Below are positions 56,871 to 64,000 of a DNA stretch of 64,000 nucleotides, piece after piece; the first letter of the stretch is position 1; each line of letters begins with the position of its first letter. The notes beneath the pieces are model-generated. The model searched no databases. It was given only the letters and a program-made list of their open reading frames with translations, and was not told where the DNA came from. The position numbers were made by a program, and so were the translations under genes. The DNA comes from Mycobacterium sp. Root135 (GTDB taxonomy: Bacteria; Actinomycetota; Actinomycetes; Mycobacteriales; Mycobacteriaceae), in NCBI RefSeq assembly GCF_001426545.1, contig NZ_LMEZ01000008.1, positions 376,905 to 440,904 on the forward strand, read 5' to 3'.

Positions 56871-56876
56871 TAGGAT
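56871..56876 (+). promoter_or_regulatory. -10 element, leaderless tam transcript
   Basis: TAGGAT matches TANNNT and lies 6 nt before the ATG at 56883, with no ribosome binding site, inside the first codons of the divergent amidohydrolase region. Confidence 0.4.
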
Positions 56877-56882
56877 GTCATC

Positions 56883-57653
56883 ATGTGGAATCCCGACGTG
56901 TACCTGGCCTTCGCGGACCACCGCGGACGTCCCTTCTACGAGCTGCTGTCACGGGTGCGTGCCGAATCCCCGCGCCGCGTCGTCGACCTCGGGTGCGGCC
57001 CGGGAAACCTGACGGTCACGCTGGCTGAGCGTTGGCCAGGCGCGATCGTCGAGGCGGTCGACAGCTCGCAGGAGATGGTCGACGCGGCGCGCGAGCGCGG
57101 ATTGGAGGCCACTCTCGGCGACCTCGAGGCGTGGTCGCCGAAGCCCGACACCGACGTCGTGGTGAGCAACGCCGCCCTGCAGTGGGTGCCGTCGCATCGG
57201 GAACTGTTGCGCCGCTGGGCCGCCGAGCTGCCCGCCGGAGCGTGGATCGCCGTGCAGGTGCCAGGCAACTTCGACGCTCCGTCGCACGCCGCCGTCCGTG
57301 AGCTGGCCAGCAGCCCACGGTGGTTGGAATCCTTGGGCGACATCCCCTTTCGCGTCGGCAAGGTCGTCGACTCTGCCGTCGAGTACGCCGGGATGCTCAC
57401 CGACGCCGGCTGCACGGTCGACACGTGGGAGACCACCTACGTGCACGAACTCACCGGTGAGCACCCGGTGCTCGACTGGATCACGGGCACGGCCCTCACC
57501 CCGGTGAAGAGCGCTCTCGGCGAAGAGGATTGGCAACGCTTCCGCAGCGAGCTGATCCCCATGCTCGACGAGAACTACCCGGCCCGGCCCGACGGCCGTA
57601 CCTTCTTCCCGTTCCGTCGGATCTTCGTGGTGGCCCAGGTGTCGTCGCGGTAA
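56883..57653 (+). CDS. tam: Trans-aconitate 2-methyltransferase
   Basis: A 256-residue SAM-dependent methyltransferase matching Tam, which methylates trans-aconitate and so relieves inhibition of aconitase. Motif I is VVDLGCGPGNLTVTL near residue 32; the acidic residue binding ribose is in EAVDSSQEMVDAA; motif IV is DVVVSNAALQWVP. The N-terminus MWNPDVYLAFADHRGRPFYE and C-terminus FFPFRRIFVVA are characteristic. Length agrees with E. coli Tam (252). It corresponds to Rv0294. Confidence 0.92.
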   Translation: MWNPDVYLAFADHRGRPFYELLSRVRAESPRRVVDLGCGPGNLTVTLAERWPGAIVEAVDSSQEMVDAARERGLEATLGDLEAWSPKPDTDVVVSNAALQWVPSHRELLRRWAAELPAGAWIAVQVPGNFDAPSHAAVRELASSPRWLESLGDIPFRVGKVVDSAVEYAGMLTDAGCTVDTWETTYVHELTGEHPVLDWITGTALTPVKSALGEEDWQRFRSELIPMLDENYPARPDGRTFFPFRRIFVVAQVSSR

Positions 57654-57658
57654 GCCGC

Positions 57659-57713
57659 GAGTGGCCACCTATCACACGTTTCGGGCCGAAATGCGTGCGA
57701 TAACTGGCCGCTC
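57659..57713. terminator. Hairpin between convergent tam and cysNC genes
   Basis: GAGTGGCCA and the following CTATCACACG pair with CGTGCGATA and TGGCCGCTC with scattered mismatches, closing on TTTCGG/CCGAAA. About 22 paired bases; located between the two stop codons. Confidence 0.55.
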
Positions 57714-57717
57714 GGCG

Positions 57718-59604
57718 TTATGCGCCGTCGCGCTTGATCCGCAGCACCTCGAGCACCTTGGCGACCATGTCGTCGATGTCGGCACCCGCGGTGTCGAGCA
57801 CCAGGTCGGCGTCCTCAGGCGGTTCATAGGGCGCGTCGACGCCGGTGAGGCCCTTGAGTTCGCCGGCCCGCGCCTTGGCGTAGAGGCCCTTGGGATCGCG
57901 CTTCTCGCACTCCTCGACCGAGGTGCAGAGGTAGACCTCGACGAACGGTAACTTCGCCGCGTCGCTGAGGGCCCTGGCGATCTCGCGGTCGGACTTCAAC
58001 GGCGACACCAGCGAGGCCAACGCCACCACCCCGGCGTCGGCGAACAACCGGGTCAAATGGCCGACGCGTCTGATGTTCTCGGCGCGGTCACCGGCCGAGA
58101 AGCCGAGGTCGTCGGACAACCCGTGCCGGATGTTGTCACCGTCGAGAAGGTAGGCGACGTCACCGGCCTCGACAAGTGCGCGTTCGACCGCGACGGCCAG
58201 CGTCGACTTGCCGGAGGCGGGCAGACCGGTGAACCAGATGGTGGCACCGCGCTGTCCCGTCGCGGTCCAGCGATGCGCCCGGTCGAGAGCCGAAGGGTGC
58301 CAACGGATGTCGTTACGGGTTTGGGAGCCGGGCTTTACCTCGCGTGGCTCGATGATGGTGCCCGCGCCGATGGTGTCGTTGGACGTCTCGTCGATCAGGA
58401 TGAAGGCGCCGCTGTCCCGATTGTCGGAATAGGAGTCGGCGACCACGACCGAGCTGGTGCGCAACGTCACTTCGCCGATGTCGTTGATGGACAACTCGAC
58501 CGGGTTGTCGAGCTCGTCGAGCGTCTCGGGATCCAACCGGGTGTGGATGGCCTGCACCGTCGCGCGGACCGTCTTGCTGGTCTGCTTGAGCGCAACCCGG
58601 TCGCCGGCGCGCAACGGGGTCTCGGTGAACCAGCACACCGTCGCGTCCAGTTCGCGGGCCAGCACCGGCAGGGTGGCGTCGTCGGCGCCGCTGACGAACA
58701 CGTCGCCGCGGCCCACGTCGATGTCGTCGGCCAGCTCGACCGAAACCGACAGGGGCGCAACGGCCGTCGTGCGGTCGTCGTCCAAGGTGTCGACGGCGGT
58801 GACGGTCGAACGGGTACCCGCGGGCAGTGACACGATCTCGTCGCCGACGCTGATCGTGCCTGCCGCCAACCGGCCGGTGTAGCGCCGTCGCTCGTCGGCG
58901 GTAGGTCGTGACACCCACTGAATCGGGAGCCGCAGCTTGGCGGCCTCCGGTTGCGGCGCAGACAGTTCGACGCCCTCGAGGTACTCCAGAAGCGTCGGCC
59001 CCGGGTACCAGGGGGTGTTCTCCGACCGGTGCACGACGTTGTCCCCGTGCTTGGCGGCGATGGGGATGACGGACAGTTCGGCGCCACCGAGGCGGGCGGC
59101 CATCTGCTGCAGTTCGCGCGCCACCTCGTCGAACCGGTTCTGGTCGAAGTCGACCAGGTCGATCTTGTTGACCGTCGCGACGAAGTGCTTGATGCCCAAC
59201 AGCTTTGCGATCCTGGCGTGGCGTCGGGTCTGACGCAGCACCCCGGCGCGGGCGTCGACGAGCAGGATCGCGACGTGGGCGTTGGACGCGCCGGTGAACA
59301 TGTTGCGCGTGTAGCGCTCGTGGCCGGGGGTGTCGGCGAGGATGTAGCTGCGCGACTCGGTGGAGAAGAAGCGGTAGGCCACGTCGATCGTGATGCCCTG
59401 CTCGCGCTCGGCCCGCAGGCCGTCGGACAGCGCGGCCAGGTCGGCGATGCCCTCTTCGTCGGTGACGGCCTCGAGGTGGTCGAGCGGCAAGCTGTCGGTG
59501 TCGTGCATGAGCCGGCCGATCAGCGTGCTCTTGCCGTCGTCGACTGACCCCGCCGTGGCGATGCGGAGCAGTTGTCGGGTGGTCTGTCCCGTCATCGAAG
59601 TCAT
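57718..59604 (-). CDS. cysNC: Sulfate adenylyltransferase subunit 1 / APS kinase fusion
   Basis: A 628-residue bifunctional protein. The N-terminal CysN part (about 1-430) is a GTPase with GSVDDGKSTL, DTPGHERYTRN and NKIDLVDF, which drives adenylation of sulfate with CysD; the C-terminal CysC part (about 445-628) is APS kinase with the P-loop GLPASGKSTLAVA. Together with CysD they produce PAPS, the donor for sulfotransferases and a precursor of cysteine. The ATG overlaps the cysD stop by 1 nt (TGATG). A well-conserved mycobacterial fusion (CysN/C). Confidence 0.95.
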   Translation of the reverse strand: MTSMTGQTTRQLLRIATAGSVDDGKSTLIGRLMHDTDSLPLDHLEAVTDEEGIADLAALSDGLRAEREQGITIDVAYRFFSTESRSYILADTPGHERYTRNMFTGASNAHVAILLVDARAGVLRQTRRHARIAKLLGIKHFVATVNKIDLVDFDQNRFDEVARELQQMAARLGGAELSVIPIAAKHGDNVVHRSENTPWYPGPTLLEYLEGVELSAPQPEAAKLRLPIQWVSRPTADERRRYTGRLAAGTISVGDEIVSLPAGTRSTVTAVDTLDDDRTTAVAPLSVSVELADDIDVGRGDVFVSGADDATLPVLARELDATVCWFTETPLRAGDRVALKQTSKTVRATVQAIHTRLDPETLDELDNPVELSINDIGEVTLRTSSVVVADSYSDNRDSGAFILIDETSNDTIGAGTIIEPREVKPGSQTRNDIRWHPSALDRAHRWTATGQRGATIWFTGLPASGKSTLAVAVERALVEAGDVAYLLDGDNIRHGLSDDLGFSAGDRAENIRRVGHLTRLFADAGVVALASLVSPLKSDREIARALSDAAKLPFVEVYLCTSVEECEKRDPKGLYAKARAGELKGLTGVDAPYEPPEDADLVLDTAGADIDDMVAKVLEVLRIKRDGA

Positions 59605-60527
59605 CAGAAATACCCCTCGCGCTTGCGGTCTTCCATGGCCGCCACCGACGTGCGGTCATCAGCCCGGGTCTCACCGCGTTCGGACACGGTGGCCGCGGAG
59701 ATCTCGGTGATGACACCTGCGATGTCGGTGGCGTGGGAGCGGACGGCTCCGGTGATCGTGAGGTCGCCGACGGTGCGGTAGCGGACCCACTCGACCGCGG
59801 AGGTCTCGTCGTCCTGGGGCTGCACGTACTTCGACACCGCGAGCAGGATGCCGTCCCTGGCGACCACTTCGCGTTCGTGTGCGAAGTAGATCGACGGCAG
59901 CTCGAGGTTTTCCAGTTCGATGTAACGCCAGATGTCGAGTTCGGTCCAGTTGCTCAGCGGGAACACCCTGACCTGCTCGCCCTTCTTGATCCGGCCGTTG
60001 TACAGCGACCACGGCTCTGGCCGTTGCGCCCGCGGATCCCACTGGCCGAACTCGTCGCGGAAGCTCAGGATGCGTTCCTTGGCCCTGGCGCGTTCCTCGT
60101 CGCGGCGCGCTCCGCCGAAGGCGGCGTCGAAACCGCCGGCCTCCAGAGCGTCGAGCAGCGTGCGCGTCTGAAGGCGGTTGCGGGACCCGGCCGGTCCGCC
60201 GACCTCCTGCACGCGACCGCTGTCGATCGACTCCTGCACCGAGCCGACGATCAGCTTGTGACCGTGTTCGTTGAGACGGCGGTCGCGGAACTCGATGACC
60301 TCGTCGAAGTTGTGCCCGGTGTCGACGTGCAGCACCGGAAACGGCAGCGGTGACGGCCGGAAGGCCTTCTCCGCCAAGCGAAGCAGGACGATCGAGTCCT
60401 TGCCTGCCGAGAAGAGCAGCACCGGCCGCTGCAACTCGGCAACCACCTCGCGGATGATGTGCACCGACTCGGCTTCGAGCAGTCGCAACTCCTCGACGCG
60501 GGTGTCGTCCTGCGTGTGAACGGTCAT
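59604..60527 (-). CDS. cysD: Sulfate adenylyltransferase subunit 2
   Basis: A 307-residue PP-loop ATP sulfurylase small subunit, partner of CysN. The PP-loop is LLFSAGKDSIVLLRLAEKA near residue 37, followed by LHVDTGHNFDEVIEFRD and the RRDEERARAKER region. It activates sulfate to APS with ATP. The C-terminal tail EDRKREGYF is typical. The ATG overlaps the Stf0 stop by 4 nt (ATGA), and its own stop overlaps cysNC, so the three genes are translationally coupled. Confidence 0.95.
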   Translation of the reverse strand: MTVHTQDDTRVEELRLLEAESVHIIREVVAELQRPVLLFSAGKDSIVLLRLAEKAFRPSPLPFPVLHVDTGHNFDEVIEFRDRRLNEHGHKLIVGSVQESIDSGRVQEVGGPAGSRNRLQTRTLLDALEAGGFDAAFGGARRDEERARAKERILSFRDEFGQWDPRAQRPEPWSLYNGRIKKGEQVRVFPLSNWTELDIWRYIELENLELPSIYFAHEREVVARDGILLAVSKYVQPQDDETSAVEWVRYRTVGDLTITGAVRSHATDIAGVITEISAATVSERGETRADDRTSVAAMEDRKREGYF

Positions 60528-61324
60528 GTGGGCAGGCCCTCCTTCTCCGCATCCCTGCGATAGCGCTCGACCCAGTCGTCGGACCGCTGGTCGGCCTGGC
60601 GTTCGAGCACGGGCGCGGGGGCCAACCTCGGATCCAACCCCAACGCCTCGAGTACGGTACCGACGACTTCGGTGAGGTTTCGCCACAGGTGGGGATATGA
60701 AACGTCGATGACGTCGACGTCCTCTTCGGCGAACCACGCCCGCCACGCGTCCTCCTGGTCGCGCAGCATCTTCACGACGTGCGCGATGGCGCCCGCGTGG
60801 TACTCGGCGCGAGCGTCGCGCACGGGGTCGGGCCGACCCCGCCACACTCGGGTCTGCACGGCCCGCCAGAACGACACCGCCTGCGACACGACGTCCGGCC
60901 GGTAGACGTGGATGAGTACCGGGTCGGAGCCGACGACGTCGCGGATCGCCGACAGCAGGCCGGTGCCTGATCGATCCGCCAGGCCGTCGGCGCGTTGCAT
61001 CAGCAGAGGCGTCTGGTTCCACATCAGCTTGCCGCCCCACACGCCGTTGGGAGTGCGCCCGACGGTGCGGATGTAGTCACGCCAGATCTCCGGAGGCGCG
61101 AGATCCGGCTTGCCCTCGTCGAGCGGGTCGAGCAGACGCATGATCGACTCGTCGCCGGCGTCGGCGAACCATTCCCGCGGCTGCGGTGACTGGCTGGTCG
61201 TCGGCAAGTACTGGAAGAACTCTTGCGGCTCACCCGCGACGCCCGTCGCGCGCAGCGACTCGACCAGGAGGGTGCTGCCGCTGCGCTGCGAGGCGAGCAC
61301 CAGATACGCGGTCGGGGACGGCAT
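60524..61324 (-). CDS. stf0: Stf0-type PAPS-dependent sulfotransferase
   Basis: A 266-residue sulfotransferase of the Stf0 family, which in mycobacteria sulfates trehalose at the 2-position, the first step to sulfolipid-like molecules. The PAPS-binding loop is LASQRSGSTLLVESLRATG near the N-terminus, the second PAPS region is LIHVYRPDVVSQAVSFWRA, and GEPQEFFQYL and WNQTPLLMQ are Stf0-like. The ATG at 61324 is preferred over upstream Met codons. First gene of the coupled stf0-cysD-cysNC operon, so donor synthesis and use are expressed together. Corresponds to Rv0295c. Confidence 0.9.
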   Translation of the reverse strand: MPSPTAYLVLASQRSGSTLLVESLRATGVAGEPQEFFQYLPTTSQSPQPREWFADAGDESIMRLLDPLDEGKPDLAPPEIWRDYIRTVGRTPNGVWGGKLMWNQTPLLMQRADGLADRSGTGLLSAIRDVVGSDPVLIHVYRPDVVSQAVSFWRAVQTRVWRGRPDPVRDARAEYHAGAIAHVVKMLRDQEDAWRAWFAEEDVDVIDVSYPHLWRNLTEVVGTVLEALGLDPRLAPAPVLERQADQRSDDWVERYRRDAEKEGLPT

Positions 61325-61401
61325 GCGCGTGAGCCTAACCGGAGGAAAATGGGGTTGCATATTCGCCCGAGGCGACGTCATTCAACTCGCCACGAGCAGA
61401 A

Positions 61402-62784
61402 CTATTGCGGTGTTCGGACTTGATCTTCGATGCCGCGCCCGTCCGCCAGCGCAGATCGGCTCGGCAACGGTATTCCCTTGACCCGCATATAGGTTTCGGT
61501 ATATCTGGCGGAGATGCGGGTGCCGGCGAACTCGGACGGAATGACGTCGTTGGTCTTTTCGCGCCAGTCGTTGAGCAGCATCGACATTTCGTTGGCGACT
61601 GCCTCGGATTCGCTGGTCACCACCTCGGTCAACAGGTTGTTGCGTTCGGTTGGATCGGTGCGCAGGTCGTAGAGCTCACGACTGGGGCGTGGTGCCGAAC
61701 TCAACGGCGCCACCGCCTTGCCCGGCGCGCTCTCTTCGATGTCCATCGGCAGATCGAGCAGCGGCCGTGTCGCGTAGTTCTCGATGTAGCTGAAGTGGGT
61801 CGTTCTGATCGCGCGGATCGGATCGAAGGAATCGTGATAGGTCTTCGTCGTGTAGACCGCCGACCTCACTGGCCCAGGGCGCACTGGTGCTGAGTTCTCG
61901 TTTCCGTCGAGCAGATTCGCGGCGTGCGACAGCCCGTCCACGTCCTCGGGCGTCGGAAGGCCGAGCAGCCCGAGCAGGGTCGGCAGCAGGTCGACGCCAC
62001 TGAAGAGGTCGTCGTAGATCCGGCCGGACGTGCCGTATCGGGTGGGCGGCCGGATGATCGTCGCGATGCCGGTGCCCGCGTCGTAGAGCGTCGACTTGGC
62101 GCGGGGCAGGGCAGGCCCGTGATCGGTGAGGAACACCACCCACGTCGTGGCGTCCAGGCCCGTCTCGGCCAGGGTGTCGAGCAGTTGGCCCACCGCGGCG
62201 TCGGCGACGGTGATCGAGCCGTAGAAGTCGGCGAGGTCCTCCCGCACGTCGGGAAGGTCGGGCAGGTAGTCGGGCAATTCCACGACGTCGGCGTCTGCGG
62301 GTTCGTACCGTTCCCGCGGGTAGGGCCGGTGCGTTTCGAAGAAGCCCGCGGTCAACAGGAATGGCGTCGTGGGCGCCTGCTCGAGCCACGTGGTCGCCTT
62401 CTCGACGACGTATTCGCAGTAGGAATTCGACACGTCGTACTCGTCGAACCCGAGCCGGGCCGGAAACGACGTCTCGTGTTGCATGCCGAATAGTGCCGTG
62501 TACCAACCGGATTCGCCCAGGATCTGGGGGAGTGTGCGGACCCCGGCGCGGTACTCCCAGCCGTGGTGCGCCAGTCCGACAAGCCCGTTGCTCTGCGGGT
62601 AGCGGCCGGTGAACAGCGAGCCCCGCGACGGTGAGCATAGGGGTGCGGTGGCGTGCGAGCGGGTGAAGAGGATCCCTTCGGCGGCCAGTTGGTCCAGCCG
62701 AGGGCTGGACACGTCGTCGTGGCCGTAGGCGCCGAGATATCTTCCGAGGTCGTGCCAATGCACGAAGAGCACGTTGTCCGTCAT
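61402..62784 (-). CDS. Sulfatase (arylsulfatase/phosphonate-hydrolase type)
   Basis: A 460-residue type I sulfatase. The Cys that becomes formylglycine is in PLCSPSRGSLFTGRYP (C-x-P-S-R) near residue 50, and the metal-binding region VFLTDHGPALPRAKST is near 230. The usual N-terminal metal-binding DD is replaced by HWHDLGRYLGAYGHDD, with two adjacent acidic residues a little further on. No signal peptide is seen, so the protein is probably cytosolic. It precedes stf0 by 78 nt in the same direction, so the sulfate-transfer and sulfate-removal genes are together. Corresponds to Rv0296c. Activation needs a formylglycine-generating enzyme not present here. Confidence 0.88.
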   Translation of the reverse strand: MTDNVLFVHWHDLGRYLGAYGHDDVSSPRLDQLAAEGILFTRSHATAPLCSPSRGSLFTGRYPQSNGLVGLAHHGWEYRAGVRTLPQILGESGWYTALFGMQHETSFPARLGFDEYDVSNSYCEYVVEKATTWLEQAPTTPFLLTAGFFETHRPYPRERYEPADADVVELPDYLPDLPDVREDLADFYGSITVADAAVGQLLDTLAETGLDATTWVVFLTDHGPALPRAKSTLYDAGTGIATIIRPPTRYGTSGRIYDDLFSGVDLLPTLLGLLGLPTPEDVDGLSHAANLLDGNENSAPVRPGPVRSAVYTTKTYHDSFDPIRAIRTTHFSYIENYATRPLLDLPMDIEESAPGKAVAPLSSAPRPSRELYDLRTDPTERNNLLTEVVTSESEAVANEMSMLLNDWREKTNDVIPSEFAGTRISARYTETYMRVKGIPLPSRSALADGRGIEDQVRTPQ

Positions 62785-62908
62785 CGTTGCCTACCGAACA
62801 GGTTTCGCGGCGAATCGGCAACTGTTGAGCTGGTGACGGAATGAATGCGCGCCGACGAATCCTGCTGAAAAGGCCGGTCGACTACCGATCTCGTGCTGTG
62901 ATGGGCAG

Positions 62909-63241
62909 ATGGCAGCAAACTTGTGCCGGGTGGTGCGGTCCTCCGTCGTCGCGTTGCTCATGGGGTTCGCGGCGATGGGTGCGACTGCTCCGGCAAACGC
63001 CGAGCCCACCGATCCGAATGACCCTGCTTGCGCGACACAGCCGTGGGCCTTCGCATGCCAGGGCGGTGTGTACGACACTCCGCCGCCGATGCCGCCCTCC
63101 CCGCCGCCGATGCCCCCGCCGATGGGTAGCGGTCTACCGGGAAGCTCGATGCCGGACGGCGCACCCTACGAAGGAGGATCGCCCGCGGGCGGCATGCCTG
63201 GAATGCCCGGGGGAATTCCAGGCATGCCGGGGTCGATCTGA
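62909..63241 (+). CDS. Secreted proline/methionine/glycine-rich protein
   Basis: A 110-residue secreted protein. The signal peptide (RVVRSSVVALLMGFAAMG, cleaved near PANAEP) is clear. The mature part has one Cys pair (ACATQPWAFACQGG), then low-complexity runs such as PPPMPPSPPPMPPPMG and a C-terminal MPGMPGGIPGMPGS repeat. Such Pro-rich exported proteins are common in mycobacteria and are thought to interact with the cell wall. The ATG at 62909 is chosen because the alternative ATG 8 nt earlier is out of frame. A perfect inverted repeat sits in the coding 3' end. Confidence 0.7.
   Translation: MAANLCRVVRSSVVALLMGFAAMGATAPANAEPTDPNDPACATQPWAFACQGGVYDTPPPMPPSPPPMPPPMGSGLPGSSMPDGAPYEGGSPAGGMPGMPGGIPGMPGSI
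63190..63229. repeat. 15-bp perfect inverted repeat inside the 3' coding end
   Basis: CGGCATGCCTGGAAT at 63190-63204 is mirrored exactly by ATTCCAGGCATGCCG at 63215-63229 around a 10-nt loop, all within the secreted protein gene 12 nt before its stop. It encodes part of the MPG-repeat tail. Confidence 0.7.
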
Positions 63242-63289
63242 CGCTCGCTCAACGCCTTTGGGTGCGACTGGGGAGCCGCGGCGCGGCCT

Positions 63290-63472
63290 TCATTCGCGCT
63301 GCCGCGCCAGCTTCAAGGTCGCGTCGACGCCCGCAGCCAAGGCGCACAGTGCAGCGATGACGGCGATCAACGTGGCCCACCACGGGCGCTCGCCTGCCAG
63401 GGATGCGCCTGCCGAGAATCCAAGGAGCATTGCCGCGATCAGCCAGCAGATCACCCGCGTCGTGCTCGTCAT
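63290..63472 (-). CDS. Small two-segment membrane protein (60 residues)
   Basis: A 60-residue protein starting MTSTTRVICWLIAAML with two hydrophobic segments, the second being LIAVIAALCALAAGV, separated by a short loop GERPWW and ending in a basic tail LKLARQRE. GGAGGA lies 8 nt before the ATG; a longer upstream frame is not well supported. It converges on the secreted protein gene with 48 nt between stops. No family is recognised. Confidence 0.6.
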   Translation of the reverse strand: MTSTTRVICWLIAAMLLGFSAGASLAGERPWWATLIAVIAALCALAAGVDATLKLARQRE

Positions 63473-63527
63473 CCCTGCTGTCCTCCTTGATCGTCGGTCG
63501 CCTGCCATCTCAGTGAAACACGCTCGC

Positions 63528-64000
63528 CTACGGCCCCGGCTCGACGAGTAGTCGTTCGGGGTGGTGGAGGTAGTTCAGTCGGGCTTGCCCGACGTCGAGT
63601 TGTGGTGGGGGTATCCATTGGACACCGTCGGGGCCGACGGTGACCGTCCAGCCTTCTTCGGCCAACCGGTTGTCGCCTCCGCAGGCGAAGACCACTTCGT
63701 CGATGTTGGTCTGCCCGTTGTTCTTGGCCCACCCGTTGGTGTGATGCACCTGCGCCCCGAACCCGGGGACGGTGCACCCGGGCTTGGTGCAGCCACGGTC
63801 GCGGGCGTGGAGCATGATCCGCTGCCCCACTGAGGCGAGTCGTTTGGTGCGGCCGAGGTAGAGCGCTTGGTTGGTGTGCTTGTCGAACACCGCCAAGTAG
63901 TGGTGAGCGTGGGACGCCATCCGGATCACGTCCGCCATCGGGAGCAGCGATCCACCGCCGGTGACACCGCTGCCGCGGGCGGCTTCCAGGTCTTGGAGGG
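63528..64000 (-). CDS. HNH endonuclease/DUF222 (13E12 repeat family), 5' end outside window
   Basis: The C-terminal part of a DUF222-HNH protein of the mycobacterial 13E12 type. The visible 157 codons run from the right edge (…LQDLEAARGSGVTGG) through the HNH module: RDRGCTKPGCTVPGFGAQVH, where two Cys bind zinc, HHTNGWAKNNGQTN, and the later ACGGDNRLAEEGWTV. The family is often repeated in mycobacterial genomes and may move as a mobile element. The start is not in the window. An internal Met is not the start because the frame continues upstream. Confidence 0.85.
   Translation of the reverse strand, partial: LQDLEAARGSGVTGGGSLLPMADVIRMASHAHHYLAVFDKHTNQALYLGRTKRLASVGQRIMLHARDRGCTKPGCTVPGFGAQVHHTNGWAKNNGQTNIDEVVFACGGDNRLAEEGWTVTVGPDGVQWIPPPQLDVGQARLNYLHHPERLLVEPGP

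Noticed and set aside
1..64000. tRNA, rRNA, CRISPR, insertion sequence or attachment site
   Set aside because: No cloverleaf arms, regular spacer repeats, transposase motif or integrase were found; the HNH gene at the right edge is only a partial 13E12-type element.

Overview
The window comes from a high-GC actinobacterium, most likely a rapidly growing mycobacterium (Mycolicibacterium). The pointers are an antigen 85 mycolyltransferase, an Rv0203/Rv1174c-type hemophore-related protein ending in SCNNY, a 13E12-type HNH protein, GTG and leaderless starts, and gene order recalling the M. tuberculosis Rv0264c-Rv0296c interval (pxpB and fecB2; LigD-polymerase, fadD2, fadE6, Rv0272c-like hydrolase, TetR, MpaB-like protein, SAM methyltransferase, tam, stf0, sulfatase). 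Gene names come from recognising the proteins; no database search was run.

Layout. 1-2300: a tight minus-strand run fecB2-yhhQ-pxpB. 2351-8289: small membrane and secreted proteins, a thioesterase, an SDR, the divergent lysE/lysG pair and a PAS-GGDEF diguanylate cyclase. 8361-15106: a divergent cluster around a TetR gene, with an amidase and a kinase/class-III aminotransferase fusion on one side and agmatine deiminase on the other. 15138-20906: two GAF-ANTAR regulators, a zinc ribbon with a hemerythrin, a TetR/NDH-2 pair and an Lrp regulator. 21045-27979: indolepyruvate ferredoxin oxidoreductase fusion, zinc alcohol dehydrogenase, a PLP enzyme and the hemophore-like protein. 28077-38446: carboxylic acid reductase, a DUF1469/DUF3618/DUF4235 envelope operon, a UvrA-like ATPase, a sugar porter and a STAS protein. 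38608-45338: LigD-type polymerase, fadD2, antigen 85, SDR and transglutaminase. 45418-48988: an (R)-amine transaminase, permease and LysR cassette. 49010-57653: fadE6, dehydrogenase, hydrolase, TetR, MpaB-like protein, methyltransferase, amidohydrolase and tam. 57718-62784: cysNC, cysD, stf0 and a sulfatase. 62909-64000: a secreted proline-rich protein and an HNH gene cut by the right edge.

How the genes work together. Stf0, CysD and CysNC overlap by 1-4 nt, so PAPS synthesis and its use by a sulfotransferase are translationally coupled. The amidase, kinase-phospholyase and agmatine deiminase genes diverge from one short control region and look like an amine or amide catabolic regulon. The (R)-amine transaminase sits behind an APC permease and a LysR regulator. 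Several genes are preceded by sequences close to the mycobacterial SigF promoter (GTTT-N14-17-GGGTA), which suggests a general-stress component.

No tRNA, rRNA, CRISPR array, insertion sequence or prophage is visible. No stretch longer than 300 bases lacks a gene. The ESX-3 locus is not seen between the methyltransferase and tam, where it lies in M. tuberculosis.
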